From: Deltaproteobacteria bacterium
GTDB lineage: Bacteria; Myxococcota_A; Bradymonadia; REDH01
DNA length: 64,000 nucleotides
NCBI GenBank assembly: GCA_007693585.1
Contig: REDH01000016.1
Location: 27,102 to 91,101, forward strand
Direction: 5' to 3'
Part shown: positions 1-8,267 of the stretch, piece after piece
Layout of the letters: every line of letters starts with the position of its first letter
How positions within the stretch are numbered: the stretch's first letter is position 1
Translations under genes and position numbers: made by a program
Notes under the pieces: generated by a model
Database searches by the model: none
The model's input: the letters and a program-made list of their open reading frames with translations, nothing else
What the model was told of the DNA's origin: nothing

Positions 1-98
1 CCCGGCGAATGCGCCCCACGCTTCCGAACGGGACACAGGACGGCTATGGTGCGGGCGCGCCATGGTGGGCGTCCGCGAACCGATCCCGAGGTGTGTTC

Positions 99-2333
99 AT
101 GAATTCTGCCAGTACAACGAGCAGGGAAGCGGGGGTCGCCCTCCCGATCCTTCTTGCCGTCGCCGTCCTCGCTGTCGCCCTCGTCGCCTGCGGAAGCGAC
201 GACGCGGGAACGCCCACGACGACGGACCCGAGCGGTACGGATGCGCCGCCCACCAGCGATCCGGACGCGACCTCGGTCCGGTCGGAGACGGACACCGACC
301 CGCCGTCGGGCCCCTCTGGCGGCGAGACCACATCCCCTCCGGCGGGGCCGCCCTCCCTGGTCTTCGATCCCGCCGACGAGGACTTCTTCGCCCTGCCGAT
401 CCCGTCCGACGCCCGCCGTGACGGGGACGGGCGCATCCGGTTCTCGGAGTGGACCGGACTTCTGGGGATCACCCTGACCCGCCTGTGGGTCGAGGCCGCC
501 GACGACCTCGTCGAGGGCTGGGGCGTGACGAGCGGATTCCACGCCTTCTTCGATGCGCCGATCGACGCGTCCACCCTGCCCGAGCGGTTGACCGGAAGCC
601 TGTGGGAGCAGGGCGAGGACGCGCCGTCGGTCTTCCTCATCGACGTCGATCCCGACTCCCCCGAGCGCGGACGGACCTTCCCGCTGGAGTTCGATGTCCG
701 GAACATCCCGAGCGTCCTCACCCCGGGCAACCGACTCGCGGCGATCACCCCCTTCGGCGTGACCCGGCGTCCGCTGACGCAGTATGCCTTCGTCGTGACC
801 ACCGCCCTCGCCCCCGAGGACGGCGGTACCTTCGTGCCTTCCGATGCCATGCGGTCCCTCCTCGCCGGAGACGATGTGGCCTCGTGGCGCGCGGGCCAGG
901 TGAGCGGCGCGCCGTACGCCGAGGCGGCCTCCTTCCTCGCCGAGCAGGGGCTGCCGACGGACGAGATCGTCGGTCTCGTCCTGTTCACGACCGCCGATCC
1001 GAGCGCCCGTCTCCGGATGCTCGCCGACTGGGCGGAGACCCTGCCCACCCCCACCCTCGGCGAGGACGGCTTCGAAGTGATCGAGGAGCTCGACGTCTTC
1101 ACGGTGCTCGCCGGCCGGCACTCCGCACCCCAGGTGCAGGAGGGAACCCGGCCCTTCGCGTCGCCCCCGGCCGGTCGCATCCTCTTCGGCGAGGACGGAC
1201 TCCCCGTCGTCGTCGAGGAACAGTGGGCCCGCTTCAACGTCTCCCTGCCGCCCGGACCGATGCCCGAGGGCGGCTGGCCGGTGCTCCTCTACATGCATGG
1301 TTCGGGGAGCAACTGGATGGAGTCCATCGTGCGCGGGAACCCGTTCACGGAGCCCGACATCGGCTTCGGCACCGCCCGGGTCGCCGCCGAGGCGGGCTGG
1401 GCCACCGTCGGATTCGACTTCCCCCTCCACGGCGACCGCTCCGACCCCCCGGACACCACCGGCCTGCGCCTCTACAACCTCACGGAGAACCCCCGGGCCG
1501 CCGTCGACAACTTTCTGATGGCGGCCGTCGAGATGGCCCTCCGCACGCGGTTCCTGATCGATCTGGAGATCGATCCGGACGTGGCGCCCGGGCGGCTCGA
1601 CGCCGGGGACGCCGCGGACGGCATGATCCGGTTCAACCCCGAGCGCATCGCTGCCTTCGGGCAGAGCATGGGAAGCACCCTCGCCGTCCCGTGGGCCACG
1701 ATCGATGACAACGTGGGCGCCCTGTTCCTGCATGGATCCGGCGGTGTCCTGGTGGAGATCGGGGTGACCGCGGTGCAGCCCTTCGCCCTGCGCGGGGTGC
1801 TCGAGCTCGCCCTCGGCTACGTGCTCGCGCGCCCCCAGGAGGAGCTGACCCGGTTCGACCCCGTACTCCACTGGCTCCAGCACTACTGGGACATCGTCGA
1901 TCCCATCGCCCACGCCCGCCATGTCATCCGGGAGCCGCACGAGGGGCGGACGCCCACGCACGTCTACCAGCACAGCGGCCTCGACGACGGGTACTTCTCC
2001 GTGCGCGCGCGCACCGCGCTGGGGGCGGCGCTGGGGCTGGATGCGCTCGGGCCGACCATCGAGCCATGGCTGACCAACACCCTCGCCTTCGTGGGGCGTG
2101 GAACGGTCACGGCCCCCGTGTCCGCAAACCTCGCCGGGGAGAGCACCACCGGCGTGCTGGTGGAGTGGTGCCCCTGGGACACCCGGCGCGGTCACTACAT
2201 CGCCTTCGACCTCGACAACGCCCGGGCGCACCTGGCCGACGCGATGCGCGCCTTCGCGGACACCGGGATGCTCACGGTGGGGGAGCGCGAGGACTTCTCG
2301 ACGGACTGCCCACAGGCGGATCTCTCCGAGTGA
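99..2333 (+). CDS. Alpha/beta-hydrolase lipoprotein
   Basis: A 744-residue secreted lipoprotein. The N-terminus has a hydrophobic signal ending in LVAC, so Cys31 is the likely lipidated residue, followed by about 60 residues rich in Thr, Ser, Asp and Pro, a linker typical of surface lipoproteins. The second half is an alpha/beta-hydrolase: an oxyanion-type segment LLYMHGSGSN near residue 396, a nucleophile elbow GQSMGS near residue 520 (Ser about 522), a candidate acid in SGLDDGYF near 628 and a candidate His in RRGHYIAF near 700. The substrate is not evident; esterase or lipase activity at the outer membrane is an inference. Start chosen at ATG 99 because the signal peptide follows it directly; longer in-frame starts lack a signal. 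It converges with rnd, 16 bp away. Confidence 0.85.
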   Translation: MNSASTTSREAGVALPILLAVAVLAVALVACGSDDAGTPTTTDPSGTDAPPTSDPDATSVRSETDTDPPSGPSGGETTSPPAGPPSLVFDPADEDFFALPIPSDARRDGDGRIRFSEWTGLLGITLTRLWVEAADDLVEGWGVTSGFHAFFDAPIDASTLPERLTGSLWEQGEDAPSVFLIDVDPDSPERGRTFPLEFDVRNIPSVLTPGNRLAAITPFGVTRRPLTQYAFVVTTALAPEDGGTFVPSDAMRSLLAGDDVASWRAGQVSGAPYAEAASFLAEQGLPTDEIVGLVLFTTADPSARLRMLADWAETLPTPTLGEDGFEVIEELDVFTVLAGRHSAPQVQEGTRPFASPPAGRILFGEDGLPVVVEEQWARFNVSLPPGPMPEGGWPVLLYMHGSGSNWMESIVRGNPFTEPDIGFGTARVAAEAGWATVGFDFPLHGDRSDPPDTTGLRLYNLTENPRAAVDNFLMAAVEMALRTRFLIDLEIDPDVAPGRLDAGDAADGMIRFNPERIAAFGQSMGSTLAVPWATIDDNVGALFLHGSGGVLVEIGVTAVQPFALRGVLELALGYVLARPQEELTRFDPVLHWLQHYWDIVDPIAHARHVIREPHEGRTPTHVYQHSGLDDGYFSVRARTALGAALGLDALGPTIEPWLTNTLAFVGRGTVTAPVSANLAGESTTGVLVEWCPWDTRRGHYIAFDLDNARAHLADAMRAFADTGMLTVGEREDFSTDCPQADLSE

Positions 2334-2349
2334 GCCAGGTTTCGCGGGC

Positions 2350-3528
2350 TCAGGTCCGCAGCAGCCCGAGCCAGGCATCCGCATAGCGCCGCAGCCGCCA
2401 CCGCCGGACATCGGGGATTGCGGCGAGGACGTCGTGCTCCGGAGCGTCGACTTCGGCGAGCTGCTCGAGCAGCGCGCGCGGAGCGAGGAACCCGGCCTCG
2501 ATCCCCGTGCGTTCGGCCTCCTCGTCCCGCCAGGCCAGCAGGGCCTGCACCCGGCGGTCGAAGTGCGGGCTGCGGTGCCAGGGCGGCCGGCCGCGCCCAC
2601 CGCGGCGCTCCGGGACGTCGCCCGCCTCGAACGGCGGCGGGTCCGTGAGGAGCTGCCGGAGCGCGTCGTCCCCGACCAGCCCGACGAAGGCGCGCAGCGC
2701 CTTGTTGCGGCGCTGACCGTCCATCATGCGGGGACCGCGGCGGACCAGCTCCGCGAGAAGCCACGGGGGCAGCGTCCGGGTCGGGTGACGGTCGTGGGTT
2801 CGGGCCACCTCGTCGCGCAGCGCCCAGAGGGCGGCGGCCCGGCGCTCCATCAGCGGCTCGAGGCGCTGGCCGCGGAGGCCCTTCTGGGAACGCCAGCCGG
2901 ACGGATCGAAGCCCGGGTCGTTGACCGGGAGCTCGGCGAGGGCCTCGTTCTCCTCGGCCACGGCATCCTCGAAGCCGCGGGCGCGAACGCCCTCCTCAAG
3001 GCGCTCCCACAGGTCGGCCAGCCAGACCGTGTCCCGCCGGGCGTACCGGATCTGGTCGTTCGAGAGCGGGCGGGCGGTCCAGTCCGACATCCGCTGCTCC
3101 TTGTCGAGCGAGATGCCGAACTCCGATTCGAGCAGACCGGCAAGGCCGAACCTCGTCTGGCCTGCGAAGCGGGCCGCGATCTGGGTGTCGCGCAGCGCAT
3201 CCGGACCCACGCCGAAGTCCCGCTTCAGGCCGGTGACGTCATTCTGCGCGCCGTGCATCAGGATGGCACCCGCGCGGATGCACAGGGCCTCGACGATCGG
3301 CGAGAGGACCTCGTGCTCGAGCCGCAACGGGTCGAGGAGCACGTCCACCTCGTCGATCGTCACCTGCAGGAGAGCGATGCGCGGGGCGTAGTGGACCATG
3401 CGGTCTTCCTCCACATCGAGGCCGATGGTGCGGCCCTCGATGTCCGGGAGGAACTCGTCGGCAAAGGCCCTGGCGGCCTCGGGGGTATCCACGAGGCGCA
3501 GGGGTCGGTTCAGCGGGGTGGATGACAC
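2350..3528 (-). CDS. rnd: Ribonuclease D
   Basis: A 392-residue DEDDy 3'-5' exoribonuclease that trims 3' ends of tRNA and other stable RNAs. Exo motif I is seen as LDVEED near residue 39, motif II as HGAQNDVTGL (Asp conserved) near 93, and motif III as YARRDTVWL with the Tyr and Asp of the DEDDy class near 162. DWTARPLS just before motif III is close to the E. coli enzyme. The C-terminal half is helical and has the position and size of the HRDC domains. Length is close to the usual 370-390. The start is GTG. It lies 31 bp downstream of the 3560-4282 gene on the same strand, so the two probably share a transcript. Confidence 0.9.
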   Translation of the reverse strand: MSSTPLNRPLRLVDTPEAARAFADEFLPDIEGRTIGLDVEEDRMVHYAPRIALLQVTIDEVDVLLDPLRLEHEVLSPIVEALCIRAGAILMHGAQNDVTGLKRDFGVGPDALRDTQIAARFAGQTRFGLAGLLESEFGISLDKEQRMSDWTARPLSNDQIRYARRDTVWLADLWERLEEGVRARGFEDAVAEENEALAELPVNDPGFDPSGWRSQKGLRGQRLEPLMERRAAALWALRDEVARTHDRHPTRTLPPWLLAELVRRGPRMMDGQRRNKALRAFVGLVGDDALRQLLTDPPPFEAGDVPERRGGRGRPPWHRSPHFDRRVQALLAWRDEEAERTGIEAGFLAPRALLEQLAEVDAPEHDVLAAIPDVRRWRLRRYADAWLGLLRT

Positions 3529-3559
3529 GCGGCAGCGGGGGCGGGAGTGGATAGTGGGT

Positions 3560-4282
3560 TCAGTCGTCGCGGGAGGAACGGGGCTGGGGCGTGGCGTCGA
3601 GGGTAGGGGGAGCAGAGGAACCCGGCTCCCCGCCGAGCGTGGCGATTCGCTCTCCGGCGCTGTGGCCGACGTGGCGCATCAGCCACGACTGCAGGAAGAT
3701 GCTGTAGCTCAGAAGCACGAAGCGGGCCTCGTCGTCCGGCGGGAGCTGGCCGAGGAGCGCCGGCCGGAGGGCCGGAAAGGGATCGAGCAGCCCTTCGGCG
3801 TCGAGGCGTTCGGCCAGTGCCCCGGACGGGGCATCCGGGAAGCCGCCGTGCAGGGCGGCGATGGTTCGAAGGATCGCCTCGCGGCCCCGTCGCACGAGGG
3901 CAGGATCGAGCACGGCGGCGGTCTCCGAGCCCCGGGACCGCATCAGGGGATCGAGCAGCCCGATCAGGGTTCCGTCGAGCATGGGGCTGTGGCGGAGCAG
4001 CATCCACGCAACCTCGTCCCGATCCTGGTCCTCGGCGAGTTCCTCCAGGAGCAGCGCCAGCTCGGCGGCCAGGTCATCGGAGGCCAGCAGCCGGGACGCG
4101 GCGAGGTCGGCAAGATCCCCCAGTCGGCCCGCGAGCTGCCGAATCAACGCTCCATCTCCGGGCTGCAGGAGCGCGCGGCCCGAGGAGAGCACCTGCGAGA
4201 CCGGCACCGGAAGGCGTCGCGCCGCCCGTCGGGCCGCCCGTCGGGCGAGGTCGCGAATGCGGTCTGGCGGAGAGTCGGCCAT
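3560..4282 (-). CDS. Hypothetical helical protein upstream of rnd
   Basis: A 240-residue protein I do not recognise. It is almost entirely predicted helix, rich in Leu, Ala, Arg and Asp, with an Arg-rich N-terminus (RDLARRAARRAARR) that may bind nucleic acid or phospholipid, and a disordered Pro/Ser/Arg tail. There is no signal peptide and no membrane segment. Start taken at ATG 4282, the first Met of the conserved-looking reading frame; the longer open frame to 5011 overlaps the oppositely oriented genes and is not used. It is co-directional with rnd and probably co-transcribed. Confidence 0.65.
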   Translation of the reverse strand: MADSPPDRIRDLARRAARRAARRLPVPVSQVLSSGRALLQPGDGALIRQLAGRLGDLADLAASRLLASDDLAAELALLLEELAEDQDRDEVAWMLLRHSPMLDGTLIGLLDPLMRSRGSETAAVLDPALVRRGREAILRTIAALHGGFPDAPSGALAERLDAEGLLDPFPALRPALLGQLPPDDEARFVLLSYSIFLQSWLMRHVGHSAGERIATLGGEPGSSAPPTLDATPQPRSSRDD

Positions 4283-4337
4283 GCGCAGGCGGAGGTAGCG
4301 CGGACGCGTCGGGGAATCAAGCGGCCGGGATCCTCCC

Positions 4338-4366
4338 TTGACCTCTGCAAGCGACAATCCTAGAAC
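4338..4366 (+). promoter_or_regulatory. Sigma70-like promoter for the 4541-5991 operon
   Basis: TTGACC at 4338-4343 and TAGAAC at 4361-4366 are separated by 17 bp, a good match to a housekeeping promoter. It lies in the 258-bp divergent gap and would give a leader of about 165 nt before ATG 4541. The leader holds the direct repeat GTGCCGTACG (about 4425 and 4441), the second copy of which sits in the palindrome GCCGTACGGC. Confidence 0.45.
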
Positions 4367-4540
4367 ATCCGTTACGGACAGGTGGCGCCTTCTCGTCCGA
4401 ACAGACGGGAGCGCCCCCGCCACAGTGCCGTACGACCACCGTGCCGTACGGCCCCTGGCGCCCCGGAACGAAACGGGTCGCAAGGTGCCGCACGGGGTGT
4501 GCCCGTGCGGCGATGGACGACCCGAGGAGAGTGGAACGAT

Positions 4541-4963
4541 ATGGACATGCTCGAGGTATTCAGGCTGGCGGAAGAGAAGGGGGGAACGGAGCGAAAGGCT
4601 GCCATCCGGAAGCTGCTGCGCCACGCCCGTGACCTGGGATGCGTGTACTCCACAGGTGGCGGAAAGGTCGGTGGGTTCAACATCCGCTACGGCTCCCTCA
4701 ACTACTCCATCCTCGACGTGAACACCGACGGTTCCGTCTTTCTCCACGTCAACCCCGACAGCACGACGACCATGGCCGACGAGGAACGGGACCGCCGCAA
4801 CAACTGGCTCGACGAGCTCGACGGTGTCACCCTCAAGAACGGACCGATCCAGAACTACGGTCAGATCGCCGAGAGCATCGAGGAGATCCCCGAGGAAACC
4901 CTCACGCGATTCCTCGAGTTCACCGTCCAGAACATCCGCGACACCTTCTACAAGTCGGCCTGA
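4541..4963 (+). CDS. Conserved-type hypothetical protein (140 aa)
   Basis: A small soluble protein of 140 residues with mixed alpha/beta composition: an N-terminal helical segment (MLEVFRLAEEKGG), a Gly-rich strand region (STGGGKVGGFNIRYG), a segment SVFLHVNPDS, then an acidic helical C-terminus ending TFYKSA. No family recognised. ATG 4541 is preferred over the far-upstream in-frame start because AGGAGA lies 10 bp before it and because the upstream extension is Arg/Pro-rich shadow sequence; ATG 4547 is an alternative. The stop is 5 bp before the MBL-fold hydrolase, so the two are one transcription unit. Confidence 0.7.
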   Translation: MDMLEVFRLAEEKGGTERKAAIRKLLRHARDLGCVYSTGGGKVGGFNIRYGSLNYSILDVNTDGSVFLHVNPDSTTTMADEERDRRNNWLDELDGVTLKNGPIQNYGQIAESIEEIPEETLTRFLEFTVQNIRDTFYKSA

Positions 4964-4968
4964 ACCCC

Positions 4969-5991
4969 ATGGGCGTCGCGCCGCGCCCAGGCCGACCGCG
5001 AGAGGTGGCACCCGGTGTCCACCGACTCAGCACCGCCTCGCCGTCCGGCCTGACCGTCCACCTCTACGTCCTGCGACAGGGCGGGACCACCCTGCTCGTC
5101 GACGCCGGCTGGACCCACACGACCGCCGCCGTCGAGGAACGGCTGGCCGAGATCGACGTGCGCATCGAGGATCTCGACGGCGTCCTGCTCACCCACAGCC
5201 ATGAAGACCACATGGGGGGCACCGTGGTCTGGCGCGACCGACTGGCCTGCCCCGTCCACGGCTGGCGACATACCACCCCCCTCTTCGGCAACTTCTACGA
5301 GCACTACGATCTCGCCGAACGCTGGGATGCGTGGTTCGACCTCGTCCTCCCCGAAGGCCCCCTCCGCGACACCGTCCTCGAGCGGCGGAGCCTCGCGCCC
5401 CGCGCCCCGCTGCGACAGGGTGGAGACGGCACCATCCCCACCGCCCGACCCGTCGACTTCGGCGAGGACCTCCGCATCGGCCCCTTCCACCTGCACTACC
5501 TCGATGGACGCGGCCACGACCCCTTCCACGGCGGATGGTGGCTGCCCGACCGAAACCTCCTCTTCACCGGAGACGTTCTCCTCCGCGTGCCCACGCCGAT
5601 CATGCCCGCGATGGACGATGACATCGCCCTCTACCGGCAGACCCTGGACCGCTGGCAGGCGCTGGCCGCCTCGCCCCTCGTCCTCCCGGGACATGGGCCC
5701 CCGGAGCCGGACCTCGGTGCCTGCATCCAGCGGTCGCGCGCCTGGCTCGCCGAGGCGTGGACCACCCTCGAGGACGGCCTCGACCCGGTCACGCCCTTCA
5801 ACGCGGCCCAGGCGGCGCTCGAACTCGCGTCCCGCTCCGGGCGCGACCTGCCCCGCAAGCTCTTCACCTGGCTGACCAACCTCGATGCGCAACTCGAGGA
5901 GCTCGCCGAGATGGGCATCACCCGCCGCCGCCCCGACCGCCACTGGGAGTTGTTGCGCCCGTTGCCGAGCTATACCAGTCTGCCCGGCTGA
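4969..5991 (+). CDS. MBL-fold metallo-hydrolase
   Basis: A 340-residue metallo-beta-lactamase-fold protein. The zinc motif is THSHEDHMGG (HxHxDH) near residue 80, preceded by LLVDAGW, with a further metal-ligand candidate in FTGDVLL and a C-terminal-domain His in LVLPGHGPP. The C-terminal 70 residues (from DPVTPFNAAQ) look like the winged-helix tail of LACTB2-like and related hydrolases (LDAQLEELAEMG). Substrate unknown; thioester or nucleic-acid phosphodiester hydrolysis are both known for the fold. The ATG lies 5 bp after the preceding stop, which suggests translational coupling. Confidence 0.8.
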   Translation: MGVAPRPGRPREVAPGVHRLSTASPSGLTVHLYVLRQGGTTLLVDAGWTHTTAAVEERLAEIDVRIEDLDGVLLTHSHEDHMGGTVVWRDRLACPVHGWRHTTPLFGNFYEHYDLAERWDAWFDLVLPEGPLRDTVLERRSLAPRAPLRQGGDGTIPTARPVDFGEDLRIGPFHLHYLDGRGHDPFHGGWWLPDRNLLFTGDVLLRVPTPIMPAMDDDIALYRQTLDRWQALAASPLVLPGHGPPEPDLGACIQRSRAWLAEAWTTLEDGLDPVTPFNAAQAALELASRSGRDLPRKLFTWLTNLDAQLEELAEMGITRRRPDRHWELLRPLPSYTSLPG

Positions 5992-6044
5992 TGCCCTGCA
6001 GCCGCGGCCATGCGCCCGGCAACTCGACAGGAAGACCACTCCGG

Positions 6045-8267
6045 ATGGCCACGCCCCTGCACATGCCCGCCCCCGACGGGGGCGCCCTCTGCCGCGTAGC
6101 CCCCCCCCGCGGCGCATGGTGGCTGCTGCTCCTCGCGCTCACGCTGGCCACCTCCGCCTGCAGACCCTCGCCCGTCCAGGCCCCCGGGGTCACCTCGATG
6201 CGGATCGTCGAGGTCACCTTCGAGGGCGTCGAGAACGTGGACGAGCGCGACCTCGCCGATGCGCTCGCCACACGCCGCGACCGCTACAACCCCTTCGAAC
6301 CCCCGCGGATGTTCAACCGGTTCGCCGTGCAGCAGGACATCCAGCGCATCCAGGCCTTCTACCACGCCCGCGGCTACTTCAACGCCCGCGTCGTCGACTG
6401 GACCGTGGAGCCCACCCCCGATCCCGACCAGGACCAGCGCCGCGCCCGCGTCCACTTCGTGATCGACGAAGGCGAACCGACCTTCCTCGACAGCGTCCGA
6501 TACGGTGACCGGGAAATCCGCGGCATCGACCGACGACGACTCCTCGCCGATCTCCCCATTCGGGAAGGCACCGTCCTCAACGTCGACGACGCCGAACGCG
6601 CCCGGCAGGAGATGCGCAGGCGCCTCCAGGAGAACTCCTACGCCTACGCTCGCGTCGACATGAGAATCTACGTCGACCGCGAGGCACGACTCGCCCAGCT
6701 CTTCTACTTCATCGACCCAGGCCCCGCCTCCCAGTTCGGCAACATCGAAGTCCGGGGAAACCGCCGCCTCCCCGACGAGGCGATCCGCAACCGCATCCGC
6801 ATCCGCCCGGGCAACGTCTACCGACACTCCCTCCTGCGCACCGCCCAGCTCGACCTCTACGACATGAACGTCTTCTCCCTCGTCACCGTCGAGTCCATGG
6901 CCGACCGGGAGCAACGACGTGCCATCCGCTTCGACGGAGCACGACCCCCCGCCGCCTGGCAGGGTCGCGACCAGACCCTCCGCGCGCACGCCGAACGCGT
7001 GCACGAACAGGCTTCCGAATCCGGGCTCTCCCTCGCCTGGGACGTCGTCGACGGTATCCGACACGGCGCCGGTGACCTCGCCCGACTCGACCTGTTCGAC
7101 GACGTCGCCATCATCGACCCCAACGTCGACATCCTCATCACCGTCTCCGAACTCCCCTCCGCCAACTACCGCTTCGGCGGCGGCATCGGCATCGAGGCCG
7201 GACGCACCGAGGTCTTCGGACGCGCCAACGCCGTCTGGAGAAACGTGCTCTCCCCCCTCAACCGCATCGAGGCCGACGGACGCCTCGGCCACGCCTGGCT
7301 GCCCTCCCTGTGGCAGTCCGAGGAAACCGGCATCGTCGGCAGCGCGCAGGTCTCCTACGCACGCCCCGGTGCCTTCTTCCGGCTCGCCGACGTCAACCTC
7401 CGTCTCCGCTACGAAGAAGACATCGAACCCGGCTACCGGTACGCGAGCCCGCGGGCCAGAGTCGGCCTCTCCCGCCGCCTCACCCGCGATCTCACCCTCT
7501 CCCTCGGCTACAACGTCGACCTCTTCTTCATCCGCGATGACGAACTCCGCGGCGCCGACTCCGAATCCCTCCTGCCCCGCGAATTCTCCCTCGCCTACTT
7601 CGACCTCATGCTGCAGCTCGATCGCCGGGACAACCCCCTCTCGGCCCGCCGCGGCGACTACTCCGAACTGTCCATCGAACTCGGAGAAACCTTCGCCCTC
7701 GGCGAGTACCACTACCTGCGGATCCAGCCCGAATTCCGACACTACCAGCCCGTCGGCCGACGCCTCGTCCTCGCCTCCAGGCTCCGCGTCGGAACCATCT
7801 TCAACATCGGCGACCAGCCCGTCATCCGCACCCAGCGCTTCTTCGCCGGCGGATCCGACACCGTCCGCGGCTTCCGAAGACGGCAGATCAGCCCCTACGA
7901 GTTCGCCCTCGACGACGGCACCATCACCCGCGACGCCGCCTGCCTCGGCGCCGAGGAGAGCTGCCGGCGCGTCCCCATCGGCGGCTTCTCCGTCGCCGTC
8001 GCCAACATCGAACCCCGCTACATGATCGGACGCGACTGGCTCGCCGGTGCCATCTTCCTCGACGGCGGCTTCGTCGGAGACGAAACCCTCGCCTGGCGTC
8101 TCCAGCCCGGCGCCGACGGACTTCAGCTCGGCACCGGCTTCGGTCTCCGCCTCATCACCCCCATCGGGCCCATCCGCACCGACTTCGCCTGGCGGCTCAC
8201 CGACGACCCCGCCTTCGCCGGCATCCGCCGCTTCGGCTTCTACCTGTCCATCGGGGAGGCCTTCTGA
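6045..8267 (+). CDS. tamA: TamA-like Omp85 outer-membrane assembly protein
   Basis: A 740-residue Omp85-superfamily protein of the outer membrane. After a hydrophobic signal (WWLLLLALTLATSAC) come POTRA-like repeats (about residues 50-370; IVEVTFEGVENVDERDL, GNIEVRGNRRLPDEAI) and a 16-strand-type barrel to the end. GGSDTVRGF near residue 602 is the conserved L6 (V/I)RG(F/Y) motif of Omp85 proteins. Downstream tamB overlaps by one base (TGATG), which supports TamA over BamA. The signal ends in SAC, so Cys39 could be lipidated, although position -3 is Thr rather than Leu; that would be unusual for this family. ATG 6045 has AGGAAG 10 bp upstream. Confidence 0.88.
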   Translation: MATPLHMPAPDGGALCRVAPPRGAWWLLLLALTLATSACRPSPVQAPGVTSMRIVEVTFEGVENVDERDLADALATRRDRYNPFEPPRMFNRFAVQQDIQRIQAFYHARGYFNARVVDWTVEPTPDPDQDQRRARVHFVIDEGEPTFLDSVRYGDREIRGIDRRRLLADLPIREGTVLNVDDAERARQEMRRRLQENSYAYARVDMRIYVDREARLAQLFYFIDPGPASQFGNIEVRGNRRLPDEAIRNRIRIRPGNVYRHSLLRTAQLDLYDMNVFSLVTVESMADREQRRAIRFDGARPPAAWQGRDQTLRAHAERVHEQASESGLSLAWDVVDGIRHGAGDLARLDLFDDVAIIDPNVDILITVSELPSANYRFGGGIGIEAGRTEVFGRANAVWRNVLSPLNRIEADGRLGHAWLPSLWQSEETGIVGSAQVSYARPGAFFRLADVNLRLRYEEDIEPGYRYASPRARVGLSRRLTRDLTLSLGYNVDLFFIRDDELRGADSESLLPREFSLAYFDLMLQLDRRDNPLSARRGDYSELSIELGETFALGEYHYLRIQPEFRHYQPVGRRLVLASRLRVGTIFNIGDQPVIRTQRFFAGGSDTVRGFRRRQISPYEFALDDGTITRDAACLGAEESCRRVPIGGFSVAVANIEPRYMIGRDWLAGAIFLDGGFVGDETLAWRLQPGADGLQLGTGFGLRLITPIGPIRTDFAWRLTDDPAFAGIRRFGFYLSIGEAF

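Noticed and set aside
2098..3525. Plus-strand open frame over rnd
   Set aside because: Arg/Pro/Ala-rich shadow; the minus strand encodes RNase D with all catalytic motifs.
6080..6165. TamA as a lipoprotein
   Set aside because: The signal ends in SAC but lacks Leu at -3; kept only as a remark in the annotation.
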